From Microbacterium sp. CSI-V (GTDB lineage Bacteria; Actinomycetota; Actinomycetes; Actinomycetales; Microbacteriaceae), in contig NZ_MTQM01000009.1 in the NCBI RefSeq assembly GCF_001984105.1, positions 620,001 through 684,000 of the forward strand: a stretch of 64,000 nt of DNA, given 5' to 3'. Positions within the stretch are counted from its first letter, which is position 1, and each line of letters opens with the position of its first letter. Of this stretch, positions 28,013-36,850 are shown piece after piece. The position numbers were made by a program, and so were the translations under genes. The notes under the pieces were generated by a model. It was not told where the DNA came from. It searched no databases and saw only the letters and a program-made list of their open reading frames with translations.

Positions 28013-28926
28013 CCGCCACGGCATCCCCCGAGGTCACCGTCGCCGCCGAGCAGGTCGTCGGCGGCCCGCGGAGCAAGCCCGCGAAGCACCGCATGTCAGG
28101 CAAGGCGCTGCGCTGGCAGATCGCGCTCTACGCCCTGCTGTGCGTGCTCGCGCTGATCTACATCTACCCGTTCCTGGTCCAGGTGGCGACGTCGTTCAAG
28201 CCGGATGCCGTCGCCGCCGCCGACCCGATCTCGCTCGTGCCGCAGCCCTTCACGTGGGCCGCGTACGAACGCCTGTTCCTGCGGTCGGACTTCCCGGTGT
28301 GGTTCGCCAACTCGGCGGTCGTGACGGTGTTCGTGACCCTGGGGCGGGTGTTCTTCAACTCCCTCGCCGGTTACGCCCTCGCCCGTCTGCAGTTCCGGGG
28401 GCGCGGTCTGGTGTTCGCCGCCCTCGTCGCGGTCATGGCGGTCCCGGCGGTGGTGCTGCTCATCCCGAAGTTCCTGGTGATCAACCAGCTCGGCATCTAC
28501 GACTCGTACGCGGGCATGATCCTGCCGCTGTTGGTGGATGCCGCGGGCGTGTTCATCATGAAGAACTTCTTCGAGTCGATCCCCCCGTCCGTCGAGGAGC
28601 AGGCGCGCATCGACGGGGCCAGCACGTTCCGCATCTTCTGGTCGGTCGTCCTGCCCATGGCGCGCCCGGCCCTGATCACGATCGTCATCCTGTCGTTCCA
28701 GGGATCGTGGAACGAACTGAGCCACTTCGTCATCTCCACCCAGTCCCCCGAGCTCACCACCCTGACCAAGGGCGTCGCCTCGCTCGCGAGCGGGCAGCTC
28801 AGCCAGGGCAGCCAGTACCCCCTCAAGCTCGCGGCCGCGGCCATCATGACGATTCCGGTCGCCGTGGTGTTCTTCGTGTTCCAGCGCCGCATCATGAACG
28901 CCAGTGAAGGAGCCGTCAAAGAATGA
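28009..28926 (+). CDS. Sugar ABC transporter permease (MalG type)
   Basis: A 305-aa permease with six helices. It has LYALLCVLALIYIYPFLVQVATSFK, the conserved NSLAGYALARLQFRG, and an EAA-type loop SVEEQARIDGASTFRIFWSVVLPMARPAL. Both ends overlap neighbours by ATGA, so the permeases and the glucosidase are translated as a coupled unit. It pairs with the MalF-type subunit to form the channel. Confidence 0.93.
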   Translation: MTATASPEVTVAAEQVVGGPRSKPAKHRMSGKALRWQIALYALLCVLALIYIYPFLVQVATSFKPDAVAAADPISLVPQPFTWAAYERLFLRSDFPVWFANSAVVTVFVTLGRVFFNSLAGYALARLQFRGRGLVFAALVAVMAVPAVVLLIPKFLVINQLGIYDSYAGMILPLLVDAAGVFIMKNFFESIPPSVEEQARIDGASTFRIFWSVVLPMARPALITIVILSFQGSWNELSHFVISTQSPELTTLTKGVASLASGQLSQGSQYPLKLAAAAIMTIPVAVVFFVFQRRIMNASEGAVKE

Positions 28927-30881
28927 CCACCGCACCCGCCGCCTCGACGGACGCGACGCCCACCCGCACCCCCGCCGACCCCGCGCCGCTGCAGCCGCTG
29001 CTCAGCGACGCCGTGATCGTGTTGCGGGCCCCGACGCAGGTGTGGTCCGACCGCGACGGTGCGGTGGGTACGGCCGCCGTGCACGGGATCTACCACGGCG
29101 ACGTCCGACACGTTCGGTCGATGTCCGTCTCGTGCGACGACTCCGCCCTCGAGTGGATCTCAACCGCCCCCGACGGCCCCTCGCGGATCGTGTTCGGCGG
29201 GGTCCTGCGCGGCGTCGACGACACGACCCCCGATCCGAAGGTGCGGCTGCTGCGTGAGCGCAACGTGGCCGACGGGCGAGTGACGGAGACGTGGACGCTC
29301 CGCTCCCGCGTGGACGCACCGATCCGCACCACGCTGCGCCTGCGCCTCCAGCCGGAGTTCGCTCTGCTGCACGAGGTGAAGTCCGGGCACGCGCGGCCTC
29401 AGCCGACCGATGTCGCGATCGACGCGGGCTCGGCGCGCGTGTCCGCCGGTTCGCGGGGGCTCGAGTTCACCGCGGCCGGCGCTGACGTGGCATCCGATTC
29501 GGAGTTCGTCGAGGCGACCTGGGAGGTCGAGGTCCCCGCCTTCGGCGAGACCGCCGTGAGATGGGAGCTCGCGCTGCGCGACGACACGCTCGTCGTCGGT
29601 GGGGCCGCCGCTCCGGCGCGCTGGGATGCCGCGGCCGTCGCATCCCGCGTCTCCGACCCCCGCCTCGCCCGGTGGCTCACGACCGCGCTCGGTGACCTGG
29701 ACGCCCTGCGTCTCGTGCTCCCCGACGACCCGGAGGACGAGTTCTTCGCCGCCGGCGCACCGTGGTTCTTCACGCTCTTCGGCCGGGATTCCCTGTGGGC
29801 GGCGCGCCTCGCGCTTCCGCTGGACCGCGACATCGCGGCATCCACTCTCCGCGTGCTCGCGCGACTGCAGGGGACGACCGACGACCCGCAGACCGCGCAG
29901 GAGCCGGGCAAGATCCTGCACGAGCTGCGCTCGTCGTCGCTGGAGATCCCCAGCGAGGGCATCTCCCTGCCGCCGCGGTACTACGGCAGCGTCGACTCCA
30001 CTCCCCTGTGGATCTGCTTGCTCGCCGACGCGTGGCGCGCCGGGCTCCCCGCCGACGAGGTCCGGGCGCTGCTGCCGGCGCTCCGCGGTGCTCTCGGGGG
30101 GATCCGCGACAGCGGCGACAGCGACGGCGACGGCTTCCTCGACTACATCGACCGTCTCGGAACGGGCCTGGCGAACCAGGGCTGGAAGGACTCGGGCGAC
30201 TCGATCCAGTGGCGGGACGGCACGCTCGCCGACGGTCCGATCGCCCTGTGCGAGGTGCAGGCCTACGCGTACGAGGCCGCTCTCGCCGGTGCGGAACTGC
30301 TCGAGGAGTTCGGCGACGACGGCGACACGGCCGACATCGCGTTCTGGCGCGAGTGGGCAGCCGACCTGAGGACGCGCTTCGCCGCCGCCTACTGGATCCA
30401 GACCCCCGAGGGTCGTTATCCGGCCGTCGCCCTCGACCGCGAGAAGCGACCGGTCGACACCCTCACGAGCAATATCGGTCACCTCATCGGCACGGGAATC
30501 CTGGATGCCGACGACGAGGCGCACATCGCGGAGCTGCTGCGGGGCCCCTCGATGTCGAGCGGATACGGCATCCGGACGATGTCGACGCAGGCCGCGGGCT
30601 ACTGGCCGCTGTCGTACCACGGGGGCAGCGTGTGGGTGCACGACACCGCGATCGCCGTCCACGGCATGCGGCGCGCGGGACTGCTCGACCCGGCCCGCGC
30701 GGTCGTCGAGGAACTGCTGGACGCTGCCGAGGGCTTCGCGTACCGCGTGCCCGAGCTGCACTCCGGCGACCCGCGCTCCGAGACGTCGGTTCCGACGCCG
30801 TATCCCGCCGCCTGCCGCCCGCAGGCCTGGTCGGCGGCGGCCGCGGTGGTGTGCCTCACGGTGCTCGGTGCCGCGGACTGA
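28923..30881 (+). CDS. Amylo-alpha-1,6-glucosidase-like glycoside hydrolase
   Basis: A 652-aa protein with an N-terminal glycogen-debranching-type beta domain (LSDAVIVLRAPTQVWSDRDGAVGTAAVHGIYHGDVRHV) and a C-terminal (alpha/alpha)6 barrel typical of GH63/GH133-like enzymes. Visible motifs are AGAPWFFTLFGRDSLWAARLALP (catalytic acid region), GWKDSGDSI and the late VWVHDTAIAVHGMRRAG. No signal peptide is seen, so it probably acts inside the cell on imported oligosaccharides. It is last in the ABC operon, joined by ATGA. Confidence 0.9.
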   Translation: MTTAPAASTDATPTRTPADPAPLQPLLSDAVIVLRAPTQVWSDRDGAVGTAAVHGIYHGDVRHVRSMSVSCDDSALEWISTAPDGPSRIVFGGVLRGVDDTTPDPKVRLLRERNVADGRVTETWTLRSRVDAPIRTTLRLRLQPEFALLHEVKSGHARPQPTDVAIDAGSARVSAGSRGLEFTAAGADVASDSEFVEATWEVEVPAFGETAVRWELALRDDTLVVGGAAAPARWDAAAVASRVSDPRLARWLTTALGDLDALRLVLPDDPEDEFFAAGAPWFFTLFGRDSLWAARLALPLDRDIAASTLRVLARLQGTTDDPQTAQEPGKILHELRSSSLEIPSEGISLPPRYYGSVDSTPLWICLLADAWRAGLPADEVRALLPALRGALGGIRDSGDSDGDGFLDYIDRLGTGLANQGWKDSGDSIQWRDGTLADGPIALCEVQAYAYEAALAGAELLEEFGDDGDTADIAFWREWAADLRTRFAAAYWIQTPEGRYPAVALDREKRPVDTLTSNIGHLIGTGILDADDEAHIAELLRGPSMSSGYGIRTMSTQAAGYWPLSYHGGSVWVHDTAIAVHGMRRAGLLDPARAVVEELLDAAEGFAYRVPELHSGDPRSETSVPTPYPAACRPQAWSAAAAVVCLTVLGAAD

Positions 30882-30887
30882 CGCGTT

Positions 30888-30942
30888 CGGTGTCCAGGAC
30901 ACGCGGATGCCGCTCCGGCGCGTCGGCGTGTCTTGGACACCG
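30888..30942. repeat. Palindrome related to the 24359-24411 element
   Basis: Arms 30888-30904 (CGGTGTCCAGGACACGC) and 30926-30942 pair with a single G-T mismatch. The sequence shares GTGTCC...GGACAC and a GC-rich loop with the copy 6.5 kb upstream. It again lies between convergent genes (glucosidase and YbaK). Confidence 0.9.
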
Positions 30943-30998
30943 AGTCTTCTTGGCGGGATCGGGCGCGGCGAGGAAGCGCCCGGCCGCAGCGCGTCGTG

Positions 30999-31475
30999 TC
31001 AGGCGACGGGCACGACCGTGCCGCCGGTCAGCCGCACCAGCTCGTCGAAGGTCAGCGGGAACACCGTCTGCGGGGTCCCTCCGGCAGCCCAGATCCGCGG
31101 GTAGGCCGCGAGGTCTTCGTCGACGATCGTCGTCAGAGGCGCGGGATGCCCGGTCGGGGCGACCCCGCCGATCGGCTGACCAGTCGCGGCGAGGACCTGT
31201 TCGGGCGTCGCCCGACGGATGCCACCGCGCCCGAGCCGGGCCGCGAGTGCCGCCGTGTCGACGCGGTGCGCGCCGCTGGTCATCACGAGCAGCGGTTCAC
31301 CGTCGCTCCAGAACACGAGGCTGTTCGCGATCGCGCCGACCTCGACGCCGAGCGCCTCGGCGGCGAGGACCGCGGTGTGCGCGGCGGCGGGGAGGACGAC
31401 GATCTCCCCCGTGATCCCGGCGCGCTCCAGCGCGGCGGCGACGAGGCGGCTGCGGGCGGAAAGCGACTCGCTCAT
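30999..31475 (-). CDS. YbaK/EbsC-type aminoacyl-tRNA deacylase
   Basis: A 158-aa editing-domain protein related to the ProRS INS domain. It has EIVVLPAAAHTAVLAAEALGVEVGAIANSLVFWSDGEPLLVMTSGAHRVD, then GQPIGGVAPTGHPAPLTTIVDEDL and the C-terminal IWAAGGTPQTVFPLTFDELVRLTGG. The lysine common at the YbaK active site appears replaced in NSLVFW. It probably hydrolyses mischarged tRNA. The ATG at 31475 follows TATGCT by six bases, so a leaderless mRNA is likely. Confidence 0.9.
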   Translation of the reverse strand: MSESLSARSRLVAAALERAGITGEIVVLPAAAHTAVLAAEALGVEVGAIANSLVFWSDGEPLLVMTSGAHRVDTAALAARLGRGGIRRATPEQVLAATGQPIGGVAPTGHPAPLTTIVDEDLAAYPRIWAAGGTPQTVFPLTFDELVRLTGGTVVPVA

Positions 31476-31525
31476 CGCGCCAGCATAGGGTGCTCGCCCC
31501 TGCCGCCTCGGCGCGTCAGAATGGA

Positions 31526-31555
31526 CGTGGATGCCGCAACGCCGCGGCATCCACG
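31526..31555 (+). promoter_or_regulatory. 12-bp-stem hairpin at the 5' end of the dehydrogenase mRNA
   Basis: CGTGGATGCCGC (31526-31537) and GCGGCATCCACG (31544-31555) are exact complements with a 6-base loop. CAGAAT (31517-31522) is a possible -10, which would place the hairpin at the very start of the transcript, 39 bases ahead of the ATG. The stem is built on GGATGCC/GGCATCC. Confidence 0.6.
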
Positions 31556-31593
31556 ACAGAGCCGCCCACAAGGCGACCGACCAAAGGATCGCG

Positions 31594-32667
31594 ATGACCA
31601 ACGCCCTTCCCCTGCCCGATTTCGCCCACGAGCGCGTGGAGGCGGTGACGGGACGCCGGAGCGGCCTGTTCATCGCCGTCGCGCTGCACTCCTCGGTGCT
31701 CGGCTCCGCTCTCGGCGGCGCCCGCCTCTGGACGTACCCGCACTGGAACGACGCCCTCGGCGACGCCCTGCGCCTGTCGGCCGCGATGACGTTGAAGAAC
31801 GCCGCGGCCGGTCTCGACGCGGGCGGCGGGAAATCGGTCATCGGTCTCCCCGAGGGGACCGTGCTCGACGCCGATCGCCGTCGCGCCGCTTTCCTCGACC
31901 TCGGCGACGCGGTCGAGAGCCTGGGGGGCCTGTACCGGACCGCGGAAGACGTGGGCTCCACCACGGAGGACATGCTCGTCGTGAGCGAGCGCACCGCGCA
32001 CGTGGTCGGGCTCCCCGACGCGGTCGGCGGATCGGGAGAGCCGGCGGGACCCACGAGCCTCGGCGTGTACGCGTCGCTCATGGCGACTCTCGAGCGCGCC
32101 ACCGGATCGGGCGACGTCAGCGGTCGGCGCATCACCGTCGCCGGTCTCGGGCAGGTGGGAGGCCGTCTGGCCGCGCGCCTCGCCACCGAGGGGGCGGTGC
32201 TCACCGTCACCGACGTCAACCCCGCCAAGCGGGCTCTGGCCGCCGAGCTCGGCGCCGCGTGGGTCGAGCCGGGCGAGGTGCACCTCGTGCCCGCCGATGT
32301 GTTCGTGCCGGCCGGGATCGGCGGCGTCCTGACTGACGACGTCATCGACGCGCTCGACGCGCGCGCGGTGTGCGGTCCCGCCAACAACCCGCTCGCCGAC
32401 CGTTCCGGAGCCGACCGACTCGCCGCCCGCGGCGTGCTCTACGCCCCCGACTTCGTGGTGAACGCCGGCGGTGTCATCTACCTCGACCTCGTGGCCAAGC
32501 GTCTCGGCTCGCGCGACGAGATCATGGGCCGCGTCGCGGGGATCGGCGACACGCTGCGCCGCGTGTTCGATGAGGCGGAGTCCCGCGGCGTGACGCCGCT
32601 CGCGGCAGCCGAGGGCCTCGCCGCCGAACGCCTGCGCGTGGGCGCCGCATCCGACGCCCTGGTCTGA
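31594..32667 (+). CDS. Leu/Val/Glu/Phe dehydrogenase family protein
   Basis: A 357-aa NAD-dependent amino-acid dehydrogenase. The N-terminal domain contains the catalytic-Lys motif AGGGKSVIGLP and AMTLKNAAAGLD. The C-terminal Rossmann domain has VAGLGQVGGRLAARLATEGAVLTVTDVN. CGPANNPLAD and FVVNAGGVI match leucine/valine dehydrogenases. It deaminates branched-chain amino acids reversibly. AAAGGA precedes the ATG. It is divergent from YbaK. Confidence 0.92.
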   Translation: MTNALPLPDFAHERVEAVTGRRSGLFIAVALHSSVLGSALGGARLWTYPHWNDALGDALRLSAAMTLKNAAAGLDAGGGKSVIGLPEGTVLDADRRRAAFLDLGDAVESLGGLYRTAEDVGSTTEDMLVVSERTAHVVGLPDAVGGSGEPAGPTSLGVYASLMATLERATGSGDVSGRRITVAGLGQVGGRLAARLATEGAVLTVTDVNPAKRALAAELGAAWVEPGEVHLVPADVFVPAGIGGVLTDDVIDALDARAVCGPANNPLADRSGADRLAARGVLYAPDFVVNAGGVIYLDLVAKRLGSRDEIMGRVAGIGDTLRRVFDEAESRGVTPLAAAEGLAAERLRVGAASDALV

Positions 32668-32685
32668 TCCGCACCGGAAACACGG

Positions 32686-32719
32686 AAGGACCCCGGATGC
32701 CACGGCATCCGGGGTCCTT
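32686..32719. terminator. Bidirectional terminator hairpin (dehydrogenase / lsr2)
   Basis: A 16-bp perfect stem, AAGGACCCCGGATGCC with its complement at 32704-32719, around a 2-base loop, between two convergent stops. The stem tip contains the recurring 16-mer GGATGCC-AC-GGCATCC. Confidence 0.88.
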
Positions 32720-32727
32720 CTCTGCTC

Positions 32728-33066
32728 TCAGTGGGCTGCGTCGTACGCCTCGAGAACCGTCGCGGAGATGCGCCCCCGCGCATTGATCGAATAGCCGTTC
32801 TCTTCGGCCCACGCACGCACGTCGCCGAGGTCGCGCGCGGATTCCGAACGAGTCTTCGTCGCCCGTCGAGCGGGGGCGGGGACGGAACCGAGTCCACGGC
32901 CGGCGGAGACGAAGGGCTCGAACGCGGCGCGGAGCTTCGCCGCATTCTCCGGAGAGAGATCGATTTCGTACGCACGCCCCTCGACCGAGAAATGAATCGT
33001 GGTCCCGTCGTCGATGACCGATCCGTCGAGATCGTCGATGAGTTGCGTGATCTGCTTTTTCGCCAT
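32728..33066 (-). CDS. lsr2: Lsr2-type nucleoid-associated protein (copy A)
   Basis: A 112-aa H-NS-like xenogeneic silencer. The N-terminal oligomerisation domain is MAKKQITQLIDDLDGSVIDDGTTIHFSVEGRAYEIDLSPENAAKLRAAFEPFV. The C-terminal DNA-binding domain is VRAWAEENGYSINARGRISATVLEAYDAAH with the RGR minor-groove loop. The start is ATG 33066, seven bases after TAGAAT. A second Lsr2 gene lies 850 bases away on the same strand, with an acetolactate decarboxylase gene between. Confidence 0.95.
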   Translation of the reverse strand: MAKKQITQLIDDLDGSVIDDGTTIHFSVEGRAYEIDLSPENAAKLRAAFEPFVSAGRGLGSVPAPARRATKTRSESARDLGDVRAWAEENGYSINARGRISATVLEAYDAAH

Positions 33067-33148
33067 GGTTCGCATTCTATGACCCGAGCATGACCATATT
33101 CAGTGAAGGATGCGTGACTTCACCCGGGTGATAACCCCACCGAACTGG

Positions 33149-33865
33149 TCAGTCATTCGGGGAAGAACGCGGTTCTCCACCCTCGATCGCCGTGATCCGA
33201 TGGTCTTCGCCATGCGACAGTTCGTGCGACAGAAAGTCCGCGTCGAGCGGAAGGCGAAGCGCGAACTGCGCGAATGCGGAAACCCGCAGAAGTGCGTCGT
33301 CGACGGTCACGTCCAGGACATGACCACCCATCTGGCGGTCGTCGCTGAGGAAATGCAGATGCAGCGCCGCGACCGTGATGCCCTGGTAGATACGGGGCAT
33401 CCAGAACCCGACGACGACACCGGCGATGCCGGAGACCTCCGTCTCGATCTGCTCCGCCGCGACCTCCGCCAGCGGCCGGAGCGGCGGCTCCTGCCGAGCG
33501 GTGACGCGGGTGCGGATCCGCGCCATCGCTCCGTCGATCCGGACGGCGTGGAACAGGTTCCGGCTGAGGAGTCGCGCCTCGACCGCGGAGGTCAGGCCGG
33601 CGAGGTCCACGCCCCGCAGAGCCTCGCCGGGGCTGTCGCCGAGCGTGCACACGTCCACGAACGGCAGAATTTCGTCCGCTCGCATACGCCGGGGAGGCAC
33701 CCCCGCCGTGCACTCGAACGCCTCGCCGTCGATGACGAGGACTTCTCCGCCGAGCCCCTCGCAGCAGCCGATTCCGGTATCGCCCCACCCGAGCATCTCG
33801 GAGACGGAGACGCCGGAGGAGTACACACCGCCCAGGAGGGCGTCGAGCACCGCGAATTGCGTCAC
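33149..33865 (-). CDS. Alpha-acetolactate decarboxylase
   Basis: A 238-aa enzyme converting acetolactate to acetoin. Family motifs are in order: FAVLDALLGGVYSSGVSVSEMLGWGDTGIG, GEVLVIDGEAF, LFHAVRIDG, VVVGFWMPRIYQGITVAALHLHFLSDDRQMGGHVLD. The HxH and the later His are the zinc ligands. GGGAG precedes a GTG start. No acetolactate synthase or alsR-like regulator is adjacent; instead it sits between two lsr2 genes on the same strand. The enzyme assignment is strong; the context is unusual. Confidence 0.9.
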   Translation of the reverse strand: MTQFAVLDALLGGVYSSGVSVSEMLGWGDTGIGCCEGLGGEVLVIDGEAFECTAGVPPRRMRADEILPFVDVCTLGDSPGEALRGVDLAGLTSAVEARLLSRNLFHAVRIDGAMARIRTRVTARQEPPLRPLAEVAAEQIETEVSGIAGVVVGFWMPRIYQGITVAALHLHFLSDDRQMGGHVLDVTVDDALLRVSAFAQFALRLPLDADFLSHELSHGEDHRITAIEGGEPRSSPND

Positions 33866-33917
33866 CGCTCCCGGACGCAGCGGAGTTCCGCCTTCGCCCC
33901 GGACCGGTTCGGCATTC

Positions 33918-34265
33918 TCAGGAATTGGCGGCGCCGTAGGCCTCGAGGACCGAAGCAGGAATACGACCGCGGTCGCTCACGGTGTGTCCGTTCGCACGAG
34001 CCCATTCGCGGACGGCAGCGAGATCGATATCGCTGGAACGGCGCGCGGAGCGCGCGCGGCGCGGCGCCGAGGTGGTCCGGCCGGCCGGGCGGGCGGCGTC
34101 GACGAACGGCGCGACGGCCGCGTAGAACTTGTCGGCATTCCGGTCGGACAGGTCGATTTCGTACGACCGGCCTTCGACCGAGAAAGTGATCTGCTTTCCG
34201 TCGCCCTCTTCGAGGACGGTTCCGTCGAGATCGTCAACCAGATGCGTGATGTGCTTAATTGCCAT
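33918..34265 (-). CDS. Lsr2-type nucleoid-associated protein (copy B)
   Basis: A 115-aa second Lsr2 protein. It has [55 protein letters not shown], a basic linker rich in Arg/Ala ([16 protein letters not shown]), and the RGR-containing DNA-binding domain [27 protein letters not shown]. It differs from copy A across its length, so it is not a recent duplicate. TATGGT lies nine bases before the ATG. The decarboxylase starts 52 bases downstream of its stop and may be co-transcribed. Confidence 0.94.
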   Translation of the reverse strand: MAIKHITHLVDDLDGTVLEEGDGKQITFSVEGRSYEIDLSDRNADKFYAAVAPFVDAARPAGRTTSAPRRARSARRSSDIDLAAVREWARANGHTVSDRGRIPASVLEAYGAANS

Positions 34266-34425
34266 GGTGAGAGAACCATACACCTTTTCCCTATTCACCC
34301 CCGGGCGTTTACGGGTGTGCTAGCGCAGTGCCGCGCGAAGAGCCAGCGATAGGCGTGCGCCCGCGAAGGCACTATCCTCCCGAGGTGGCGTTCGCTCCTG
34401 GAACGCCGGACGGAGGAAGTGTCGC

Positions 34426-35925
34426 GTGAGTCTTTTCCGCACGAAGTCGGTGGAGCAATCCATCGCCGATACCGATGAGCCGGAGTTCCGGCTGAAGAAG
34501 TCCCTGAGCGCTCTCGACCTCACGGTCTTCGGCGTCGGCGTCGTCATCGGCGCCGGTATCTTCACGCTCACCGGACGCGCCGCGCACGAAGTCGCCGGCC
34601 CCGCGATCGTCCTCAGTTTCGTCGTGGCCGCCATCGCCTGCGGACTCGCGGCGATGTGTTACGCCGAGTTCGCGTCGACCGTGCCCGTGTCGGGGTCGGC
34701 GTACACCTTCTCCTACGCGTCGCTCGGCGAGCTGTTCGCCTGGATCATCGGATGGGACCTGATCCTGGAGATGTTCCTCGGGGCGAGCGTCGTCGCGCAG
34801 GGATGGAGCGCGTATCTCGGCGCCTTCCTCGGACAGCTCGGGATCGTCCTGCCCCCCGAGGTCTCCTACGGCGGGGTGATCGACCTTCCCGCGGTGCTGC
34901 TCGTCCTGGTGCTCGGCGGTCTCATGACCGTCGGCATCAAGGAGTCGCTGCGCGTCAACCTGGTGCTCGTGGCCGTGAAGCTCTTCATCGTCCTGTTCGT
35001 GATCATCGCCGGTCTGATGTTCATCAACCCCGCGAACTACCAGCCGTTCGTCCCCGCGAGCGAGCCGACCGAGGCCGCTTCGGGCCTCACGCAGCCCCTG
35101 CTGCAGTTCCTCTCGGGGCTCGAGCCGGCGACCTTCGGCGTGGGAGGCATCCTGGCGGGGGCCGCACTGGTGTTCTTCGCGTACATCGGCTTCGACGTCG
35201 TCGCGACCACCGCCGAGGAGACGAAGAAGCCGCAGCGCGACATGCCGATCGGCATCATCGCGTCGCTCGTGATCTGCACGATCCTCTACTGCGCCGTCGC
35301 CCTCGTCGTGACGGGCATGGTGTCGTACCGCGACCTCGATCCCGCGGCCGCTCTCGCGAACGCCTTCGTCTACCACGGGCAGGGATGGATGGCGACGGTG
35401 ATCTCCGCCGGTGCGGTCGCCGGTCTCACCACGGTCGTGCTGACCCTTCTCATCGGCGCGACCCGCATCATTTTCGCCATGTCGCGCGACGGTCTGCTCC
35501 CCCAGCGTCTCGCGAAGGTGCACCCCCGCTTCCGCACCCCGTGGGTGATCTCGATCGTCGTGACGCTCATCGTGGCGGTCGTCGCCGGCGTCACGCCGGT
35601 GGGGGTGCTCGAGGAGATGGTCAACATCGGGACGCTGTCGGCCTTCGTCCTCGTCTCGGTGGGCGTGATCGTCCTCCGGCGCACGCGCCCCGATCTGAAG
35701 CGCGGATTCCGCGTGCCCCTGAACCCGGTGCTTCCGATCCTGTCGGCCCTGATCTGCACGTACCTGATGCTCAACCTGTCGGTCGAGACCTGGCTGCGGT
35801 TCCTGATCTGGCTCGCGCTGGGCTTCGTGGTCTACTTCGCGTACTCGCGCCGTCACGCGCGCGTCGGCACGGGAGACCTGCTCGACCCGTCGGTGCCGCG
35901 GGTGGTCGGTCCGCCGAAGCAGTAA
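34426..35925 (+). CDS. APC family amino-acid permease (cationic amino-acid transporter type)
   Basis: A 499-aa transporter with 12 or more hydrophobic helices. It starts LKKSLSALDLTVFGVGVVIGAGIFTLTGRAAHEVAGPAIVLSFVVAAIACGLAAMCYAEFASTVPVSGSAYTFSYASLGELFAWIIGWDLILE, the CAT-subfamily signature with the GAGIF loop in helix 1. Later it has FFAYIGFDVVATTAEETKKPQRDMPIGI. GGAGGAAG precedes the GTG start. The substrate is not determinable. A GGATGCC-based hairpin follows. Confidence 0.93.
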   Translation: MSLFRTKSVEQSIADTDEPEFRLKKSLSALDLTVFGVGVVIGAGIFTLTGRAAHEVAGPAIVLSFVVAAIACGLAAMCYAEFASTVPVSGSAYTFSYASLGELFAWIIGWDLILEMFLGASVVAQGWSAYLGAFLGQLGIVLPPEVSYGGVIDLPAVLLVLVLGGLMTVGIKESLRVNLVLVAVKLFIVLFVIIAGLMFINPANYQPFVPASEPTEAASGLTQPLLQFLSGLEPATFGVGGILAGAALVFFAYIGFDVVATTAEETKKPQRDMPIGIIASLVICTILYCAVALVVTGMVSYRDLDPAAALANAFVYHGQGWMATVISAGAVAGLTTVVLTLLIGATRIIFAMSRDGLLPQRLAKVHPRFRTPWVISIVVTLIVAVVAGVTPVGVLEEMVNIGTLSAFVLVSVGVIVLRRTRPDLKRGFRVPLNPVLPILSALICTYLMLNLSVETWLRFLIWLALGFVVYFAYSRRHARVGTGDLLDPSVPRVVGPPKQ

Positions 35926-35936
35926 CCCTCGGACAC

Positions 35937-35972
35937 CGGATGCCGCGCCCCCACGCCGGGGCGCGGCATCCG
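35937..35972. terminator. Bidirectional terminator hairpin (permease / MmyB-type regulator)
   Basis: CGGATGCCGCGCCCC (35937-35951) pairs perfectly with 35958-35972 around a 6-base loop, between convergent stops at 35925 and 35978. The outer stem is GGATGCC/GGCATCC. Confidence 0.85.
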
Positions 35973-35977
35973 TCGTC

Positions 35978-36823
35978 TCAGCCCGCCGGGAAACGCTGGA
36001 CGCCGAGGACTCCGAGCAGGCGGATCTTCTCCTCCGCCTCGCTGCGCGGCTCCGGGGTCAGCACCAGCAGCGCCTGAGCGCGGTCCTCGGTGAACAGCAC
36101 CTGGCAGTCGACCTCGATGTCGCCGAGTTCGGGATGCACGAGCACCTTGTGATCGGCGAAGCGCTGGGCGACCTCCTGGCGCTCCCACAGCGCGCGGAAC
36201 TCTTCACTGCGGGGCAGCAACTCGGCGACGAGCTCGCCCGCGGTCGAGCAGGGGCCGAGCAGACCGTAGGCGGCACGGAGACCCGCCACGATTGCCCTGC
36301 TCTGGCGTTCACGGTCGTGAGCGGGGTAGATCTCGCGGTCCCCGCACGGCGGCACGAACCACCGCCACGCCTCGAACCGCGCCCATCCGCGCGCGCCGAC
36401 GTGGTCGCCCAGCAGCGCGATGCCGAGTGCGTTCTGCGCCAGCGTCTCACCGAGGTGGGAGATGATCAGGGCCGGAGTGTCCGACAGGCGCGCGAAGACG
36501 CGCTGCAGCGCCGGCGAGACGTGATCGGCGCGCCCGAGCCGATCGGGCACGGCGTGACCGGCGAGACGGAAGAGGTAGTCGCGTTCGTCGCGACTCAGGC
36601 GCAGTGCCCGCGCGAGCGCGGCGAGCACGGTCGTGCTCGGCTGCGGACCCCGCTGCTGCTCGAGGCGCGTGTAGTAGTCGACCGACATCGCGGCCGCGGC
36701 GGCCACCTCTTCGCGCCGCAGACCCGCCGTCCGACGCCGCGCGCCCTCCGTCATGCCGATGTCGCCGGGTCGCAGCGCCTCCCGCCGCGCGCGGAGGAAG
36801 TCGGCCATGCCACTTCGGTCCAT
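35978..36823 (-). CDS. XRE-type regulator with MmyB-like ligand domain
   Basis: A 281-aa regulator. The N-terminal helix-turn-helix is RTAGLRREEVAAAAAMSVDYYTRLEQQRGPQPSTTVLAALARAL. The C-terminal domain is MmyB-like, a PAS-type fold (SPALQRVFARLSDTPALIISHLGETLAQNALGIALLGD, EFRALWERQEVA, HPELGDIEVDCQVLF). The start is ATG 36823, with CAGGAT six bases before it. Divergent MmyB-type regulator/SDR pairs are a known actinobacterial arrangement, which this reproduces. Confidence 0.93.
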   Translation of the reverse strand: MDRSGMADFLRARREALRPGDIGMTEGARRRTAGLRREEVAAAAAMSVDYYTRLEQQRGPQPSTTVLAALARALRLSRDERDYLFRLAGHAVPDRLGRADHVSPALQRVFARLSDTPALIISHLGETLAQNALGIALLGDHVGARGWARFEAWRWFVPPCGDREIYPAHDRERQSRAIVAGLRAAYGLLGPCSTAGELVAELLPRSEEFRALWERQEVAQRFADHKVLVHPELGDIEVDCQVLFTEDRAQALLVLTPEPRSEAEEKIRLLGVLGVQRFPAG

Positions 36824-36850
36824 GCCTCCATCCTGCGCGCACAGTGGCTC

